Shown piece by piece: positions 1 through 9,192 of a stretch of DNA of 64,000 nucleotides. This stretch comes from Mesorhizobium sp. B2-3-12 (GTDB lineage: Bacteria; Pseudomonadota; Alphaproteobacteria; Rhizobiales; Rhizobiaceae): contig NZ_VFVR01000012.1 in the NCBI RefSeq assembly GCF_006442205.1, positions 1-64,000 of the forward strand, written 5' to 3'. Made by a program: the position numbers and the translations under genes. Under the pieces are notes generated by a model, which searched no databases, had not been told where the DNA came from, and was given only the letters and a program-made list of their open reading frames with translations. Each line of letters opens with the position of its first letter. Within the stretch, counting starts at the first letter, position 1.

Positions 1-267
1 TCCGCTGACATCGAGAGCCGCGGCTGTCGCATGACGCAGGCGTTCGCCAAGAACGGCATCGGCCGGATACGCCCGCGCCTCGTCCTGGCACGAGATCCCA
101 TAGTGCTGCGCGGTCGGCGAGTGTCCAAGTCCGCGCAATTGCGGGAAAACGAACCACATCCAGTGGGAGCGCTTGCGCCCAGAGCGCAGCTCGGCCATGG
201 CGGTATCGAAGATCGGCTCCTGTGCGGCACGAAATCGGGCGAGGTCGAATGGATCGTCAACGGCCAT
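1..267 (-). CDS. DUF1810 family protein (3' end outside window)
   Basis: The reading frame starts at ATG 267 and stays open to base 1, giving 89 visible residues of a family that is usually about 140 long. The start MAVDDPFDLARFRAAQ and the stretch SHWMWFVFPQLRGLG are characteristic of DUF1810, whose molecular function is not established. The start codon lies two bases after the exonuclease III stop codon, so the two genes are probably co-transcribed and translationally coupled. The C-terminus is cut off by the window edge, not by a stop codon. The family call is from recognised motifs; no function is claimed. Confidence 0.8.
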   Translation of the reverse strand, partial: MAVDDPFDLARFRAAQEPIFDTAMAELRSGRKRSHWMWFVFPQLRGLGHSPTAQHYGISCQDEARAYPADAVLGERLRHATAAALDVSG

Positions 268-269
268 GC

Positions 270-1046
270 TTACGCCGCCGCCAGTTCAATCCAGGCCGGG
301 GCGTGATCGCTCGCCTTTTCCCAACCGCGGACGTACCGGTCGACTCCGGCCTCGTGCAGTCGGCCGACGATGGACGGTGACAATAGCAGGTGGTCAATAC
401 GCAGGCCGGCGTCTCGCCCCCAGGCGTTCCGGAAATAGTCCCAAAACGTGTAAATGCGTTCGTCGGGGTGAAGTTTACGGAGCGCGTCGGTCCAGCCCTG
501 TTCGGACAGGGAGTGGAATGCCGCCCTGACCTCCGGGCGAAAGAGCGCGTCGTCGCGCCAGCGTTCCGGTTTGTAGACGTCCAAATCCGTCGGCATGACG
601 TTGTAGTCACCAGCAAGTACGATGGGCGTCTTGAGTGCGAGCAACTCTGCAGAGTAGCTTCGTAGGCGTTCGAACCAGCGCAGCTTGTAGTCAAATTTCG
701 GGCCAGGCGCCGGATTGCCGTTCGGCAGATAGAGGCAGCCGACAAGCACACCCTCGATGGCGGCTTCGATGTAGCGACTGTGCGCGTCATCGAGATCGCC
801 CGGCAGCCCCCGGCGGGTTTCGATGGGTTCGCGACCGCGGGCCAGGATCGCCACCCCGTTCCAGCTTTTCTGCCCCTGCCAAATCGCGCCATACCCGGCT
901 TTCTCGATCGCGTCGTGCGGAAACCGCTCATCGGGCGATTTCAATTCCTGAAGGCAAACGACATCCGGCTCCGCCTGATGCAGCCAGCGAAGCAGGACCG
1001 GCAAGCGCCCGTTGACGCCGTTCACATTGAAGGTAGCGATCTTCAT
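270..1046 (-). CDS. xth: Exodeoxyribonuclease III (AP endonuclease)
   Basis: 258 residues, the normal size for the Xth/ExoA family of the endonuclease/exonuclease/phosphatase fold. The family removes nucleotides from 3' ends and cuts at abasic sites in base excision repair. Visible catalytic elements are N7 in TFNVNG, the metal-binding E34 in CLQELK, D147 and N149 in GDYNV, and the C-terminal D247-H248 in SDHAP. It lies just downstream of ligD on the same strand with a gap of 27 bases, then runs into the DUF1810 gene. This places base excision repair beside end joining in one probable transcript. Assignment is firm. Confidence 0.95.
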   Translation of the reverse strand: MKIATFNVNGVNGRLPVLLRWLHQAEPDVVCLQELKSPDERFPHDAIEKAGYGAIWQGQKSWNGVAILARGREPIETRRGLPGDLDDAHSRYIEAAIEGVLVGCLYLPNGNPAPGPKFDYKLRWFERLRSYSAELLALKTPIVLAGDYNVMPTDLDVYKPERWRDDALFRPEVRAAFHSLSEQGWTDALRKLHPDERIYTFWDYFRNAWGRDAGLRIDHLLLSPSIVGRLHEAGVDRYVRGWEKASDHAPAWIELAAA

Positions 1047-1073
1047 GGCGCGAGCTCCGCGCTTCCTAGCATT

Positions 1074-3011
1074 CTATCGGACCGCTTTGCGGATGCGGGC
1101 AGTCAGGATTTGTTCAGTTTCGAAATAACCTTCCCAGGCATCGGGCTGCTGCGCCCGCACAGCGGCGCCAAAAACGTCGAAGGCGTTGGCCGCTTTGAAG
1201 GTAGGTAACTCGTCCCAGGTGACGGGAACGGCGCAGGGCGCTCCCGCGCGTGCTCTCGTTGACCAGGGGCAGATCGCCGTCGCGCCTTGGCCGTTGCGCA
1301 GATAGTCGATGAACATCCGGCCCTTGCGCTTCGCCTTGCTCATGTTGGCTACGAAGCGGGATGGATCTGTTCGGGCCAGCAGCTCAGCGAAATCCTGGCA
1401 GAAGCCCTTGACGGCTTCCCAGTTTCCCTTCGCAACGAGTGGAACGACGACGTGAACGCCCTTGCCGCCGGACAGCAAGGGCCACGATTGTAACCCAAGC
1501 GCTTCGAGAACGCCTCTTATGTCAAGCGCCGCCTGTTTCACATCACCAAAGTCCAGGCCCTCGTCAGGGTCGATATCGAAGATCATCCGGTGGGGCAGGC
1601 TTGGTCGTTGGCGCAAACTGCCCCAGACATGAAACTCGAGCACATTCATCTGCACGCCACCAACCAGCCCCGCCAGATCGTCGACCCAAAGGAAGCGACT
1701 TTCCTTGCCGGAGATTTTCTCCAATTGACCATCATGGATGGCTTTGGGCATGCCCGGCAGCTTGTGCTTCTGAAAGAAGGTTTGCTCCAGGTCACCATCG
1801 GTGTCGCGCACCAGTGAAAGGGGCCGATCTTGGATATGTGGCAGTATCTTTTCGGCCACCGCAGCGTAATACGCGACGAGCATGGCTTTGGTCACCTTGG
1901 TGCCAGGGTACATGACCTTTTCGGGGTGGGTCAGGTTGACGCCAACGGCCACGGCAATCTCTTTACCCATATTGGGATCGAGATACGCGGTGCCGACGGT
2001 CGCCGCCGTGGCAGGCACTTCCATCACCACCTGGTCGGCCCGCTTGTCTTCACGCATGGCTTGGAAGCTTGGATGCCGAAGGCTGCCGTCGGGCGTCACT
2101 TCGGAGAACATAACTTCGGCAATTAGGTCCGGCTTCACCCAACTCGCTCGACGCGCGATGTCGCGCGGCACCGACGCAAAAGCTGGTCTGTCCACCGGCC
2201 GCTTCTCTAACTGCGCAAGGACGGATTTGCGCATCGCCTCTGAGAATCCGGTGCCGACGCGGCCGCGGTAGACCAGCTTTCCATTCTCATAGGTGCCGAG
2301 GATCAGCGAGGCCAGCCCGCGCCCTCTGTCGCTAGGGCGATACCCGCCGACCACGAACTCCTGTCTCTTGGTGCATTTGATCTTCAGCCAGCTTGCCGTG
2401 CGATCGCCAACATAAGGGCTGTCCGCGCGCTTGGCTATGACACCCTCGTGCCCCCCGGCGCACATGGCCTCGAAGATCTGGTCTCCATGGTCGGGGATGT
2501 GACTGGAAAACTGCAGCCTGTCATCGGGATCCCGTTCGGCCAGGAGCACCTCTAGCCGGTGCTTGCGATCAACGAGGGGTTCGTTCGTGAGGTCCTCGCC
2601 GTTGAATTCGAGCAGGTCGAAGGCGTAGAATTTGAGCGGCAGCCCGGCGGCGATGCCGGTCTTAAGGAGGGAGAAGTTGGTACGGCCCTCGCTGTCGATG
2701 GCAACGATCTCGCCGTCGATCAGCGCCGATCCCTTGGTGAGTGTTCGTAGCGGGGGAAGAATAACCCGGAACTGGCGGGTCCAGTCATGGCCGTTACGCG
2801 TGTAGACCACGGCATCCGGGCCCGAGATAGCGACTTGCGCGCGGTAGCCGTCAAACTTCATTTCGAAGAGCCAGTTGCCGCCGACCGGAATCTCGTCTGT
2901 CAGCGTACAAAGCTGGAAGGGACGAAATGTGGGTAGCGGACGTTTCGGGATAGATTCTGAGTCCCTGCGCGGTGCACGCTTTGTTCTGGGAAAGGCCTCT
3001 AGGGCTGACAT
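1074..3011 (-). CDS. ligD: ATP-dependent DNA ligase LigD (ligase + polymerase domains)
   Basis: Non-homologous end-joining ligase of about 645 residues. The ligase domain comes first: active-site lysine in EMKFDGYR (K52), motif IV EGVIAK (about 189-194) and motif V WLKIK, followed by an OB fold. The primase-polymerase domain starts near residue 357, with the metal-binding pair DID (479/481) and SGGKGVHVVVP. The phosphoesterase domain found at the N-terminus of many LigD proteins is absent. I chose ATG 3011 because a GGAAC-N16-TATT promoter ends 28 bases upstream; the open frame extends to a TTG at 3119. Partner protein Ku is encoded at 36.6-37.4 kb. A second, broken ligD lies at 9.2-10.3 kb. 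Confidence 0.93.
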   Translation of the reverse strand: MSALEAFPRTKRAPRRDSESIPKRPLPTFRPFQLCTLTDEIPVGGNWLFEMKFDGYRAQVAISGPDAVVYTRNGHDWTRQFRVILPPLRTLTKGSALIDGEIVAIDSEGRTNFSLLKTGIAAGLPLKFYAFDLLEFNGEDLTNEPLVDRKHRLEVLLAERDPDDRLQFSSHIPDHGDQIFEAMCAGGHEGVIAKRADSPYVGDRTASWLKIKCTKRQEFVVGGYRPSDRGRGLASLILGTYENGKLVYRGRVGTGFSEAMRKSVLAQLEKRPVDRPAFASVPRDIARRASWVKPDLIAEVMFSEVTPDGSLRHPSFQAMREDKRADQVVMEVPATAATVGTAYLDPNMGKEIAVAVGVNLTHPEKVMYPGTKVTKAMLVAYYAAVAEKILPHIQDRPLSLVRDTDGDLEQTFFQKHKLPGMPKAIHDGQLEKISGKESRFLWVDDLAGLVGGVQMNVLEFHVWGSLRQRPSLPHRMIFDIDPDEGLDFGDVKQAALDIRGVLEALGLQSWPLLSGGKGVHVVVPLVAKGNWEAVKGFCQDFAELLARTDPSRFVANMSKAKRKGRMFIDYLRNGQGATAICPWSTRARAGAPCAVPVTWDELPTFKAANAFDVFGAAVRAQQPDAWEGYFETEQILTARIRKAVR

Positions 3012-3038
3012 GAGGAGCTCGAATACATGGTCGGATTC

Positions 3039-3063
3039 AATACGCTGCGAAAGGATCGGTTCC
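3039..3063 (-). promoter_or_regulatory. EcfG/RpoE2-type promoter for ligD
   Basis: On the minus strand GGAAC (3063-3059) is followed after 16 bases by TATT (3042-3039), which fits GGAAC-N18-TT. It lies 28 bases before the chosen ligD ATG. The same arrangement and distance are seen in front of ku. Inferred from pattern only. Confidence 0.55.
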
Positions 3064-3081
3064 AGCTCGCGTGGAAGAATT

Positions 3082-3107
3082 GAAACCAGAAGAACTCGGA
3101 CCGCGTT
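3082..3107 (+). promoter_or_regulatory. EcfG/RpoE2-type promoter for the DUF3606 gene
   Basis: GAAAC (3082-3086), one mismatch from GGAAC, is followed after 17 bases by a perfect CGTT (3104-3107), 31 bases before ATG 3139. It is back to back with the ligD promoter. Pattern-based call. Confidence 0.4.
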
Positions 3108-3138
3108 AGAGTTGCTCAACGCAATTCATGAGGATGAT

Positions 3139-3321
3139 ATGGCTACTAACCAGACGACGCGTGGGCGGAACCAGGACCGCGCCAAAGTCGCGGGCGGGCA
3201 GGATCATGAAGTGAAGTACGAGTCGGGTAAGACTGGCGCTAGCAAAGCCGAGGTCAGATCGACCGTGCGGTCTGTCGGCAACAGCCGCAAGGCGGTCGAG
3301 GACAAGTTAGGCAAAAAATAG
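3139..3321 (+). CDS. DUF3606 small protein
   Basis: Sixty-residue basic protein starting MATNQTTRGRNQDRAKVAGG with the family stretch HEVKYESGKTGASKAEVRS. It is very close to the DUF3606 pattern, a family of small rhizobial proteins of unknown role. The start ATG is preceded by a GAGGA element overlapping ATGAGGATG, and an EcfG-like promoter lies 31 bases upstream. The gene is divergent from ligD, so both could be switched on by stress from one intergenic region. A longer open frame from 2875 on this strand overlaps ligD and is not believed. Confidence 0.8.
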   Translation: MATNQTTRGRNQDRAKVAGGQDHEVKYESGKTGASKAEVRSTVRSVGNSRKAVEDKLGKK

Positions 3322-3591
3322 CTTGCCCGCGCGGCCCGATCACCCATCGATTGTCTCGCTTCACAAAAGGACGACAAGGGTTGTCGCAGCGATGGCTCGC
3401 AATATTGCATTGGTGCTGGCTGGCTTCCATTGGACGTTAGCGGTGGCGCCCACGGCAGGGGCGCTGCAGACGCCCGTGATCGCGAGTGGTAGCGCCCGTC
3501 AGCAGGACGACTGATTCGGCTCAACTCCGCTATGGCGATTGCCTTTGACCTTATTGTCGCGAAGCTGGGGCGAACCTGTTAAGCCTGACAG

Positions 3592-4215
3592 ATGCATACC
3601 CCACACGCTAAGCAGGAAGGCGGCCCTTTCTTTGTCGCCATCGGCGCATCGGGATCAGATGGCCTCAGCGACATCAAAGACCTCCTTAGCGGACTACCCA
3701 AGGGGCTAAAGGCCATCGTCCTCGTGGTCTTGCACCGGCCCAGCGACAAGGTGAGTCACCTGAGCGATATTTTGGGTAAGCGGTCAAAAATGCCTGTGGT
3801 GATCGCCGATGAAGATGACGTATTTCGTGTCGGGTGTTGCTACATCGGCCAACCTGACGCGCATCTCTCGTTAGCGGCCAGAAGCAATGTGGCCCTCGTT
3901 GAGGGTTCTGGACACATTCATCGCGGGCAGACAGTCGACATCCTCTTCAATTCTGTCGCCGTCCACGCAAAGACGCGCGCCATCGGTATCGTGCTGTCTG
4001 GCTCGCTGAGTGACGGATCGCGGGGACTAGCCGCTATATCCCACGCCGGGGGTGCTACAATGGTGCTTACCGAAGCCGGCAAGATCAAAGCTGGGATGCC
4101 TATGAACGCCGCGCTGTATGATGGGCCGCTCGACTTCGCCGGTTCAGCTGATCAGATCGCCGATGAGGTTATTCGAAGAGTGCAGCGTGTTCAGCCCCAG
4201 CCTTCACTCGTTTAG
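3592..4215 (+). CDS. Stand-alone CheB-type methylesterase domain protein
   Basis: 207 residues that correspond to the catalytic half of chemotaxis protein CheB. That enzyme removes methyl groups from glutamates of chemoreceptors. The catalytic triad is visible: Ser20 in GASGSDG, His48 in VLHRP and Asp141 in LSGSLSDGSRG. The receiver domain that normally regulates CheB by phosphorylation is missing, and no cheR, receptor or kinase gene is next to it. Such lone domains are common in rhizobia, often near signalling genes, and their substrates are mostly unknown. Family assignment is secure; a chemotaxis role is not shown. Confidence 0.85.
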   Translation: MHTPHAKQEGGPFFVAIGASGSDGLSDIKDLLSGLPKGLKAIVLVVLHRPSDKVSHLSDILGKRSKMPVVIADEDDVFRVGCCYIGQPDAHLSLAARSNVALVEGSGHIHRGQTVDILFNSVAVHAKTRAIGIVLSGSLSDGSRGLAAISHAGGATMVLTEAGKIKAGMPMNAALYDGPLDFAGSADQIADEVIRRVQRVQPQPSLV

Positions 4216-6001
4216 ATCGGAGACGAGGAAGAAGTTCTCCAGTGACGCAATTCGGATTGCCATCTCAATCAGTTCGGTAGCGGTCTCTGATAGGTCAGGA
4301 CTCTGTTGACTAAAACGCTCAAGAAGCGTTGACAGCGATGACCAGCGAGTGGCCGTCACCTAGGTGGATCATTCTGCGCGCAAAAGCTCACGTGCCGTTC
4401 CAGATGCATGTCCGCCCACGCCCCAGAGAGCGCGTTCGATCCTGCCGCCGCGATCCGTAGGAATCCGGAGTTGTGTGGTCGCGCGTGAATGCCCTGCTAA
4501 TCATTCCTACGGGAACGGCGGGTTGAACCATTTGATGGAGAGGGCGGCTTCCTTTGGGTCGCGAGTTCGTTCGCAACTTCGGCCCTGTCAAGTTTCGTTA
4601 ACAGAACCATGAAAGCATGAGGAAGTGTCGGCTCGACACGCAAGCCAGGAGAGCTCGGAGCTGTGCTTGAAACTCTTTGGAGCGAATGAGCCGCAACCAT
4701 GCTATGCGCTGTGTCGTATAAGCAGACATGGAGACGTCCTGGCTTTCCTAACATCCAACCTATTTTGCCCAGAACGGTTCCAGAGGCTGTCGGAATCTTC
4801 GACGGCCCAAGAAGGAATGATGCGGTTTCACGAGAGCTACGCTTAGACGCGAGTGTCTGGAAGCGCGGGCGTGTAGGCAAATGTGCCGGCGCGATCTCAA
4901 CGCTCGCACAAAAACCAGATCGCCCCGCTCATCTGGGACGATGAAGATAGAGGACCGCAGTCCCCGTCGGGCAACCTTTCTCTCGTAATCTCAGCAAGAG
5001 CTTTCGTTGCCTCGTGCCCGATGGCAAGACCTTCGCAAGTCGATCCCATCGTCATCAGAGATGATCGTGCCGTTCGCCCCTAGATCGAAATAGTAGATCG
5101 CCATGCCCTCGAATAAGGTTTCGTGGCGGTTGTTCCACGGCCTGGTACCTTCTTAGGGATCGATGGGCATCCATGTCAGTGAAGCGATCCTCCTGAGAAA
5201 CGCGAACCTAGGAGGACCGCACGCCAGGCTTCCTTACCTTGCCGTCGAGTTTGAGGCAGGGTGCCCAGCCGGCAGCCCTGGGCCCCGCTCCTTTGCAAGG
5301 CGCTCACGCAGTGCCCGGGCCGCCACATCGTTCAAGCTCAAGATGACGCCCAATGTATTCGCCGACTATGCGAGGCGTGTCGGCATTGTACCGGGGCGGC
5401 GGAATCGATGATCGAGGCAAGGTGCAGACCGCACATGGCAAAGCCAATCGGTTGGTTACACTGAGAAATGGCGCTTCACATCCGCTCGCCCATTGGGGCA
5501 TCTTCACCGCGACTATCTCGGTCCCCGCCGGGGGTGTAAACGCCATCCTGGCTTCGGAAGTCAGAGCCCGCCACCCTGCCCTTGCACCAATTTCGTAGTT
5601 CTGGCGTCCGGCGCGAGAATGAAAAATCATTTTCATCGCCACCGTGAAGGGGTTCGTGGAGTTCGAATCCAGCGCCCCTGAACAACCGCTCCATGCAGTG
5701 GTCACGGCTGTTTTCGCCGCGGCGCGATCCGACCTCCTGCGCGGGCGCCTGCGCAGGGCCAGACTCTATTCTATCATCGCGCTATCGGGTGCTGGCGCAG
5801 CGCTGCGCTGCCTGTAACAGGCGCAGACCAGTCGGTCCCGGCGCGCGCGCCGGCATATTCTTGGTTCCTAATGGAACAAAGAGCGCCACGTCAGATTTGA
5901 AAAGGTGGGCTGGCTTTGGAGCCTCGGATGGCTGGCCACCGCCAGGGCCGGCCGGCCTGGGCCCGCGTGGCGCGGGCCACGTGACGGACAGGATTACACC
6001 A
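4216..6001. other. Gene-poor stretch with no supported gene
   Basis: About 1.8 kb in which no frame shows a protein family I recognise; open frames are short, lack ribosome sites and overlap each other. One imperfect palindrome was noticed, ATGAAAA-ATCA-TTTTCAT at 5619-5636. A weak stress-promoter-like match (GGAAC 5873-5877, N16, GATT) lies about 105 bases before the secreted-protein gene at 6002. This looks like decayed DNA. Confidence 0.5.
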
Positions 6002-6478
6002 ATGAAACGTCTGCCTCTTATTCTGCTCACCTTAGGCGCCATTATGATCCCCACTTCCCTGCTGGGTGCTGAACAATGGGAGGCCTTTGGGATCAAGCGT
6101 CTCGGATTCGTGTTTGACGTTCCCCCGGGGTTTGTGCTTGCCCAGCGCTCCGATCAAGGAGCAGCCTTTGAGGGCAAAAACAAAGCATTTCTTGCCGTCT
6201 GGGGGGCGCAGATCGGCAAGGCCAGCTTTCGCACCGAGATCCAACATCGCATTGCGGTGAACGAGGGGGAGGGCTGGAACGTGACCTACAAGCGAGTGAC
6301 GCCACAATGGGCCAGCTATTCAGGACTGAAGGACGGTCAGATCCTCTATGTCCGGGCCATCAAGATCTGTGGGGACAGAGCAGCCTTGTTTATCGTCAAC
6401 TATGCTCGCAACGAGAAGGTCCCATATGATCCGCTTATCGTTCGCATGGTCAAATCACTGAAGGTCCAGGGCTGCTAA
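6002..6478 (+). CDS. Secreted protein of unknown function
   Basis: 158 residues from ATG 6002. The N-terminus MKRLPLILLTLGAIMIPTSLLGA is a typical signal peptide, so the mature protein is probably periplasmic. The rest (QWEAFGIKRLGFVFDVPPGF, then CGDRAALFIVNYARNEKVPYDPLI) resembles small secreted proteins of rhizobia in which a beta-rich domain ends with a short helix and VRMVKSLKV. I do not recognise a defined family. The frame is open further upstream to 5693, but that part is low-complexity and lacks a ribosome site. No neighbour suggests a role. Confidence 0.7.
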   Translation: MKRLPLILLTLGAIMIPTSLLGAEQWEAFGIKRLGFVFDVPPGFVLAQRSDQGAAFEGKNKAFLAVWGAQIGKASFRTEIQHRIAVNEGEGWNVTYKRVTPQWASYSGLKDGQILYVRAIKICGDRAALFIVNYARNEKVPYDPLIVRMVKSLKVQGC

Positions 6479-6707
6479 GGCCGCCGGGATGGCGCCAGCC
6501 GAATTGGCTGCTGGAGATAGGCCGCCCTTTTCGGTGTCGGACCGTGCAGATCACGGCGAACCTCTTGGGCGTATCAACCCGCGCAGCACCGACCCCTACT
6601 CTAGGCCGGTACTGACGCTCAACCGGAGGGCAAGCGTTGTGCGGCATGCTAGCGATGACGATCATCTTAGGCTTGGGGATGGCAGTTCTGTGACGCGCCC
6701 GGCTGTG

Positions 6708-8918
6708 TTAGGCAGAGGCGCGCGCTGACACGACCCCGAGAAGCTCTTGAAGCTCCCCCTTCGGCAGTGGCTTGGACAGCAGAAAACCTTGCAGCTGGTC
6801 ACACCCGAGCTTGCGCAGGTAATCGCATTGGCTTTCAGTCTCGACCCCTTCGGCAGTGGTGCTAAGTCCAGTCGCACGGGCCAGGGTGATAATCGCCTGG
6901 ACGATGGCCTCGTCACCATTGGAGCGCCCGAAGCCATGCACGAAGCTGCGGTCGATCTTGATCCTGTCCACTTCCAGCGTCTGCAGTCTTCCCAAAGAGG
7001 AGAATCCGGTGCCGAAATCGTCGAGTGCAAAGCGCACCCCGATGCCGCGCAAAGCCTCGATGTTGTTTCGGCATTCGCTCTGGCGCTTCGACAGAGTGCT
7101 TTCGGTAACTTCGATTTCGAGCCGCCGCGGATCCATGTGCGTCTCCAGCAAGATACTGGTCACTCGCATGGCGAAACTGGAATTGTTCAGCTGCAAGGCC
7201 GACACGTTAACCGCAAGGGTCTCGATGGGCCAATCCACCACGTCAAGGCACGCCTGCCTGAGAACCAGTTCGCCAAGCTTTTCAATCAGCCCTGCTTCCT
7301 CAGCCAACGGGATGAACAAATCCGGTGCAACCCAGCCCCGCTCCGGATCAGACCAGCGGGCCAGCGCTTCGACGCCTGTCATCCTGTTTGTGTCGGCGGC
7401 ATATAGCGGCTGATAGTGGACCTGGATCTGGCCGATCGCATCCGACGCGTTGCGCAGGTCCTGTTCTAGGCCTTTGCGCATGGCCAGCGTCAGATCCATC
7501 TCGTTCCCAAAGAAGGCGTAGCTGCTGCGGCCCCCGGATTTGGCATGATAGAGCGCCACGTCGGCTTTCCGCACCAATTCGACCGTGTCCAACCCGTCCT
7601 TCGGTGCAATCGCGGCGCCGACACTCACACCGACAAAGACTTGCACGCCGGCGACGTCGAACGGACGGCGGGCAGACTCGATCAAATGCTCGCAGAGCGC
7701 CTTGACGTCATTTTCGCCGCCAACCGAACGTCGGATGATGACGAATTCATCGCCACCGAGACGCGCCACCGTGTCCGCTTCAGTCGTCAGCCGTCTTAGG
7801 CGGTCCGCGAACTCCCTGAGCAGCTCGTCACCCGCCGGATGGCCAAAGCTGTCATTAACTTGCTTGAAGCGGTCAAGGTCGAGGTAAAGAATAGCGAGCT
7901 GCTCGCCCGTTGTCGGCAAGCGCGCCAATGCATCTGCCAGACGTTCGTTGAACTGACCGCGATTGGGCAGCGCCGTAAGCAGATCGTTATGAGCGAGGTG
8001 ATAGATCCGATCCTCCGTCTCGATCAGCTTCAAAGTCCGCCTCCGAAAGCCGATCAGGGCCAGGATGACGCCCCCCAGCACCAGACCGAACAAGGCGACC
8101 AGAATCGGTATCAGCTGAAAGAGGACAAATGCGCCGGGCCGGTATGGCTGCCAGACGAAGAAGCCGATAGGTCCCGATCGGTTGACAACAGGATAGGAGG
8201 CCTCTCCGGAACCAAGCTTATTGCCCCAGGAGAACCGAGCGCCATCGAGCAGGTAGTCTTGGCGCAACGCGGTAAGGAAACTGCCGTCGAGATAGCGAAC
8301 CGCCACATGCAGGAATTCCTGACCCGGGACCTGCGTGATATGGCCACTGTCGGACACCACGGGCTTGATGCTGACGACCGCCGGATGGCCGGCAACAACG
8401 GCCATGTCTGACGCGCCTATGGTGAGCACCTGTTGCGTGACACCTTCGGTGTCCCCTCGTTTCAACCTTGCTCTCAAAGTCTGCACGAGCGGCGCGGCGG
8501 TCGCGTGAATCGCGCGGTAGCTGCCGGGGTCAGCGGTCGACCCATCGGTGAACGCGTAGACAGGGGCATCATCGGCATCGAGAATATAGGCCTGGTCATG
8601 GCCGAAATAGGTATGCATCCAGCTGCCGAGATTGCTGTCGAGCCATTTCGCATCGCCGCTGCGCAGCGCGTTGACCGCGTCGTCCCAAACCGTGACGCTC
8701 TCCTGATCGTGCGCAACTGCGCTCGCCAGCTTCGACATGATCAGTGCAACCAGGCTCTTCTGCCGCTCCGCGGCAACGCGGTCAGTCTGGATCGTTGACC
8801 ATAGCAATAAACCTGTCGTGGCGCATGCAATGAGCAGTGTCAGCGCAATGACCGGCAAAGCCGTCCTCACCAGGAAGAGACGACGGGTCGGTTCGGCAAA
8901 ATGTCGCAGCAGTTTCAT
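6708..8918 (-). CDS. Membrane GGDEF/EAL protein with CHASE4-like sensor
   Basis: 736 residues. Two membrane segments (about 19-41 and 266-291) enclose a periplasmic sensor of CHASE4 type (WDDAVNALRSGDAKW, YILDADDAPVYAF). Then come a diguanylate cyclase domain with intact GGDEF (388-392) and a phosphodiesterase domain with EAL (517-519). The EAL domain also has the metal-ligand motifs AVNVSAL, EVTES, LDDFGTGFSSL and EGVETES. Both halves look catalytically competent, so the protein could make or degrade cyclic di-GMP in response to an external signal. It stands alone, with 230 bases to the gene before and a ligD pseudogene behind it. Confidence 0.92.
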   Translation of the reverse strand: MKLLRHFAEPTRRLFLVRTALPVIALTLLIACATTGLLLWSTIQTDRVAAERQKSLVALIMSKLASAVAHDQESVTVWDDAVNALRSGDAKWLDSNLGSWMHTYFGHDQAYILDADDAPVYAFTDGSTADPGSYRAIHATAAPLVQTLRARLKRGDTEGVTQQVLTIGASDMAVVAGHPAVVSIKPVVSDSGHITQVPGQEFLHVAVRYLDGSFLTALRQDYLLDGARFSWGNKLGSGEASYPVVNRSGPIGFFVWQPYRPGAFVLFQLIPILVALFGLVLGGVILALIGFRRRTLKLIETEDRIYHLAHNDLLTALPNRGQFNERLADALARLPTTGEQLAILYLDLDRFKQVNDSFGHPAGDELLREFADRLRRLTTEADTVARLGGDEFVIIRRSVGGENDVKALCEHLIESARRPFDVAGVQVFVGVSVGAAIAPKDGLDTVELVRKADVALYHAKSGGRSSYAFFGNEMDLTLAMRKGLEQDLRNASDAIGQIQVHYQPLYAADTNRMTGVEALARWSDPERGWVAPDLFIPLAEEAGLIEKLGELVLRQACLDVVDWPIETLAVNVSALQLNNSSFAMRVTSILLETHMDPRRLEIEVTESTLSKRQSECRNNIEALRGIGVRFALDDFGTGFSSLGRLQTLEVDRIKIDRSFVHGFGRSNGDEAIVQAIITLARATGLSTTAEGVETESQCDYLRKLGCDQLQGFLLSKPLPKGELQELLGVVSARASA

Positions 8919-9192
8919 GAGATCGCTATTAGACGGTGAAGACTTCTGGACCGTTAAAAAGGTCTCCGCTTCAGGGACCGGTGCGTGCCCTTGGGCAGCC
9001 TCGTCTTCGGCATCGCTGCATCGCGCGGAGCCCGCGCCCAGGCCGGCGACGGATAGGGGTAAAAGTCAGCGAGTTCCGGAGGCTGCGGCGGCGCCCAATC
9101 GGTGGCATCTGCCACGTCAACGGATTTTCACACCAACCGGTTCGCTTCGCCTTCCCACGATTTGACTCCCGACTCCAAGAGTTCGCGTGCGT

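Noticed and set aside
5641..5690. T-loop-like sequence GTTCGAATCC, suggesting the 3' end of a tRNA
   Set aside because: The flanking stem does not pair in tRNA fashion and no D-arm or anticodon arm precedes it.
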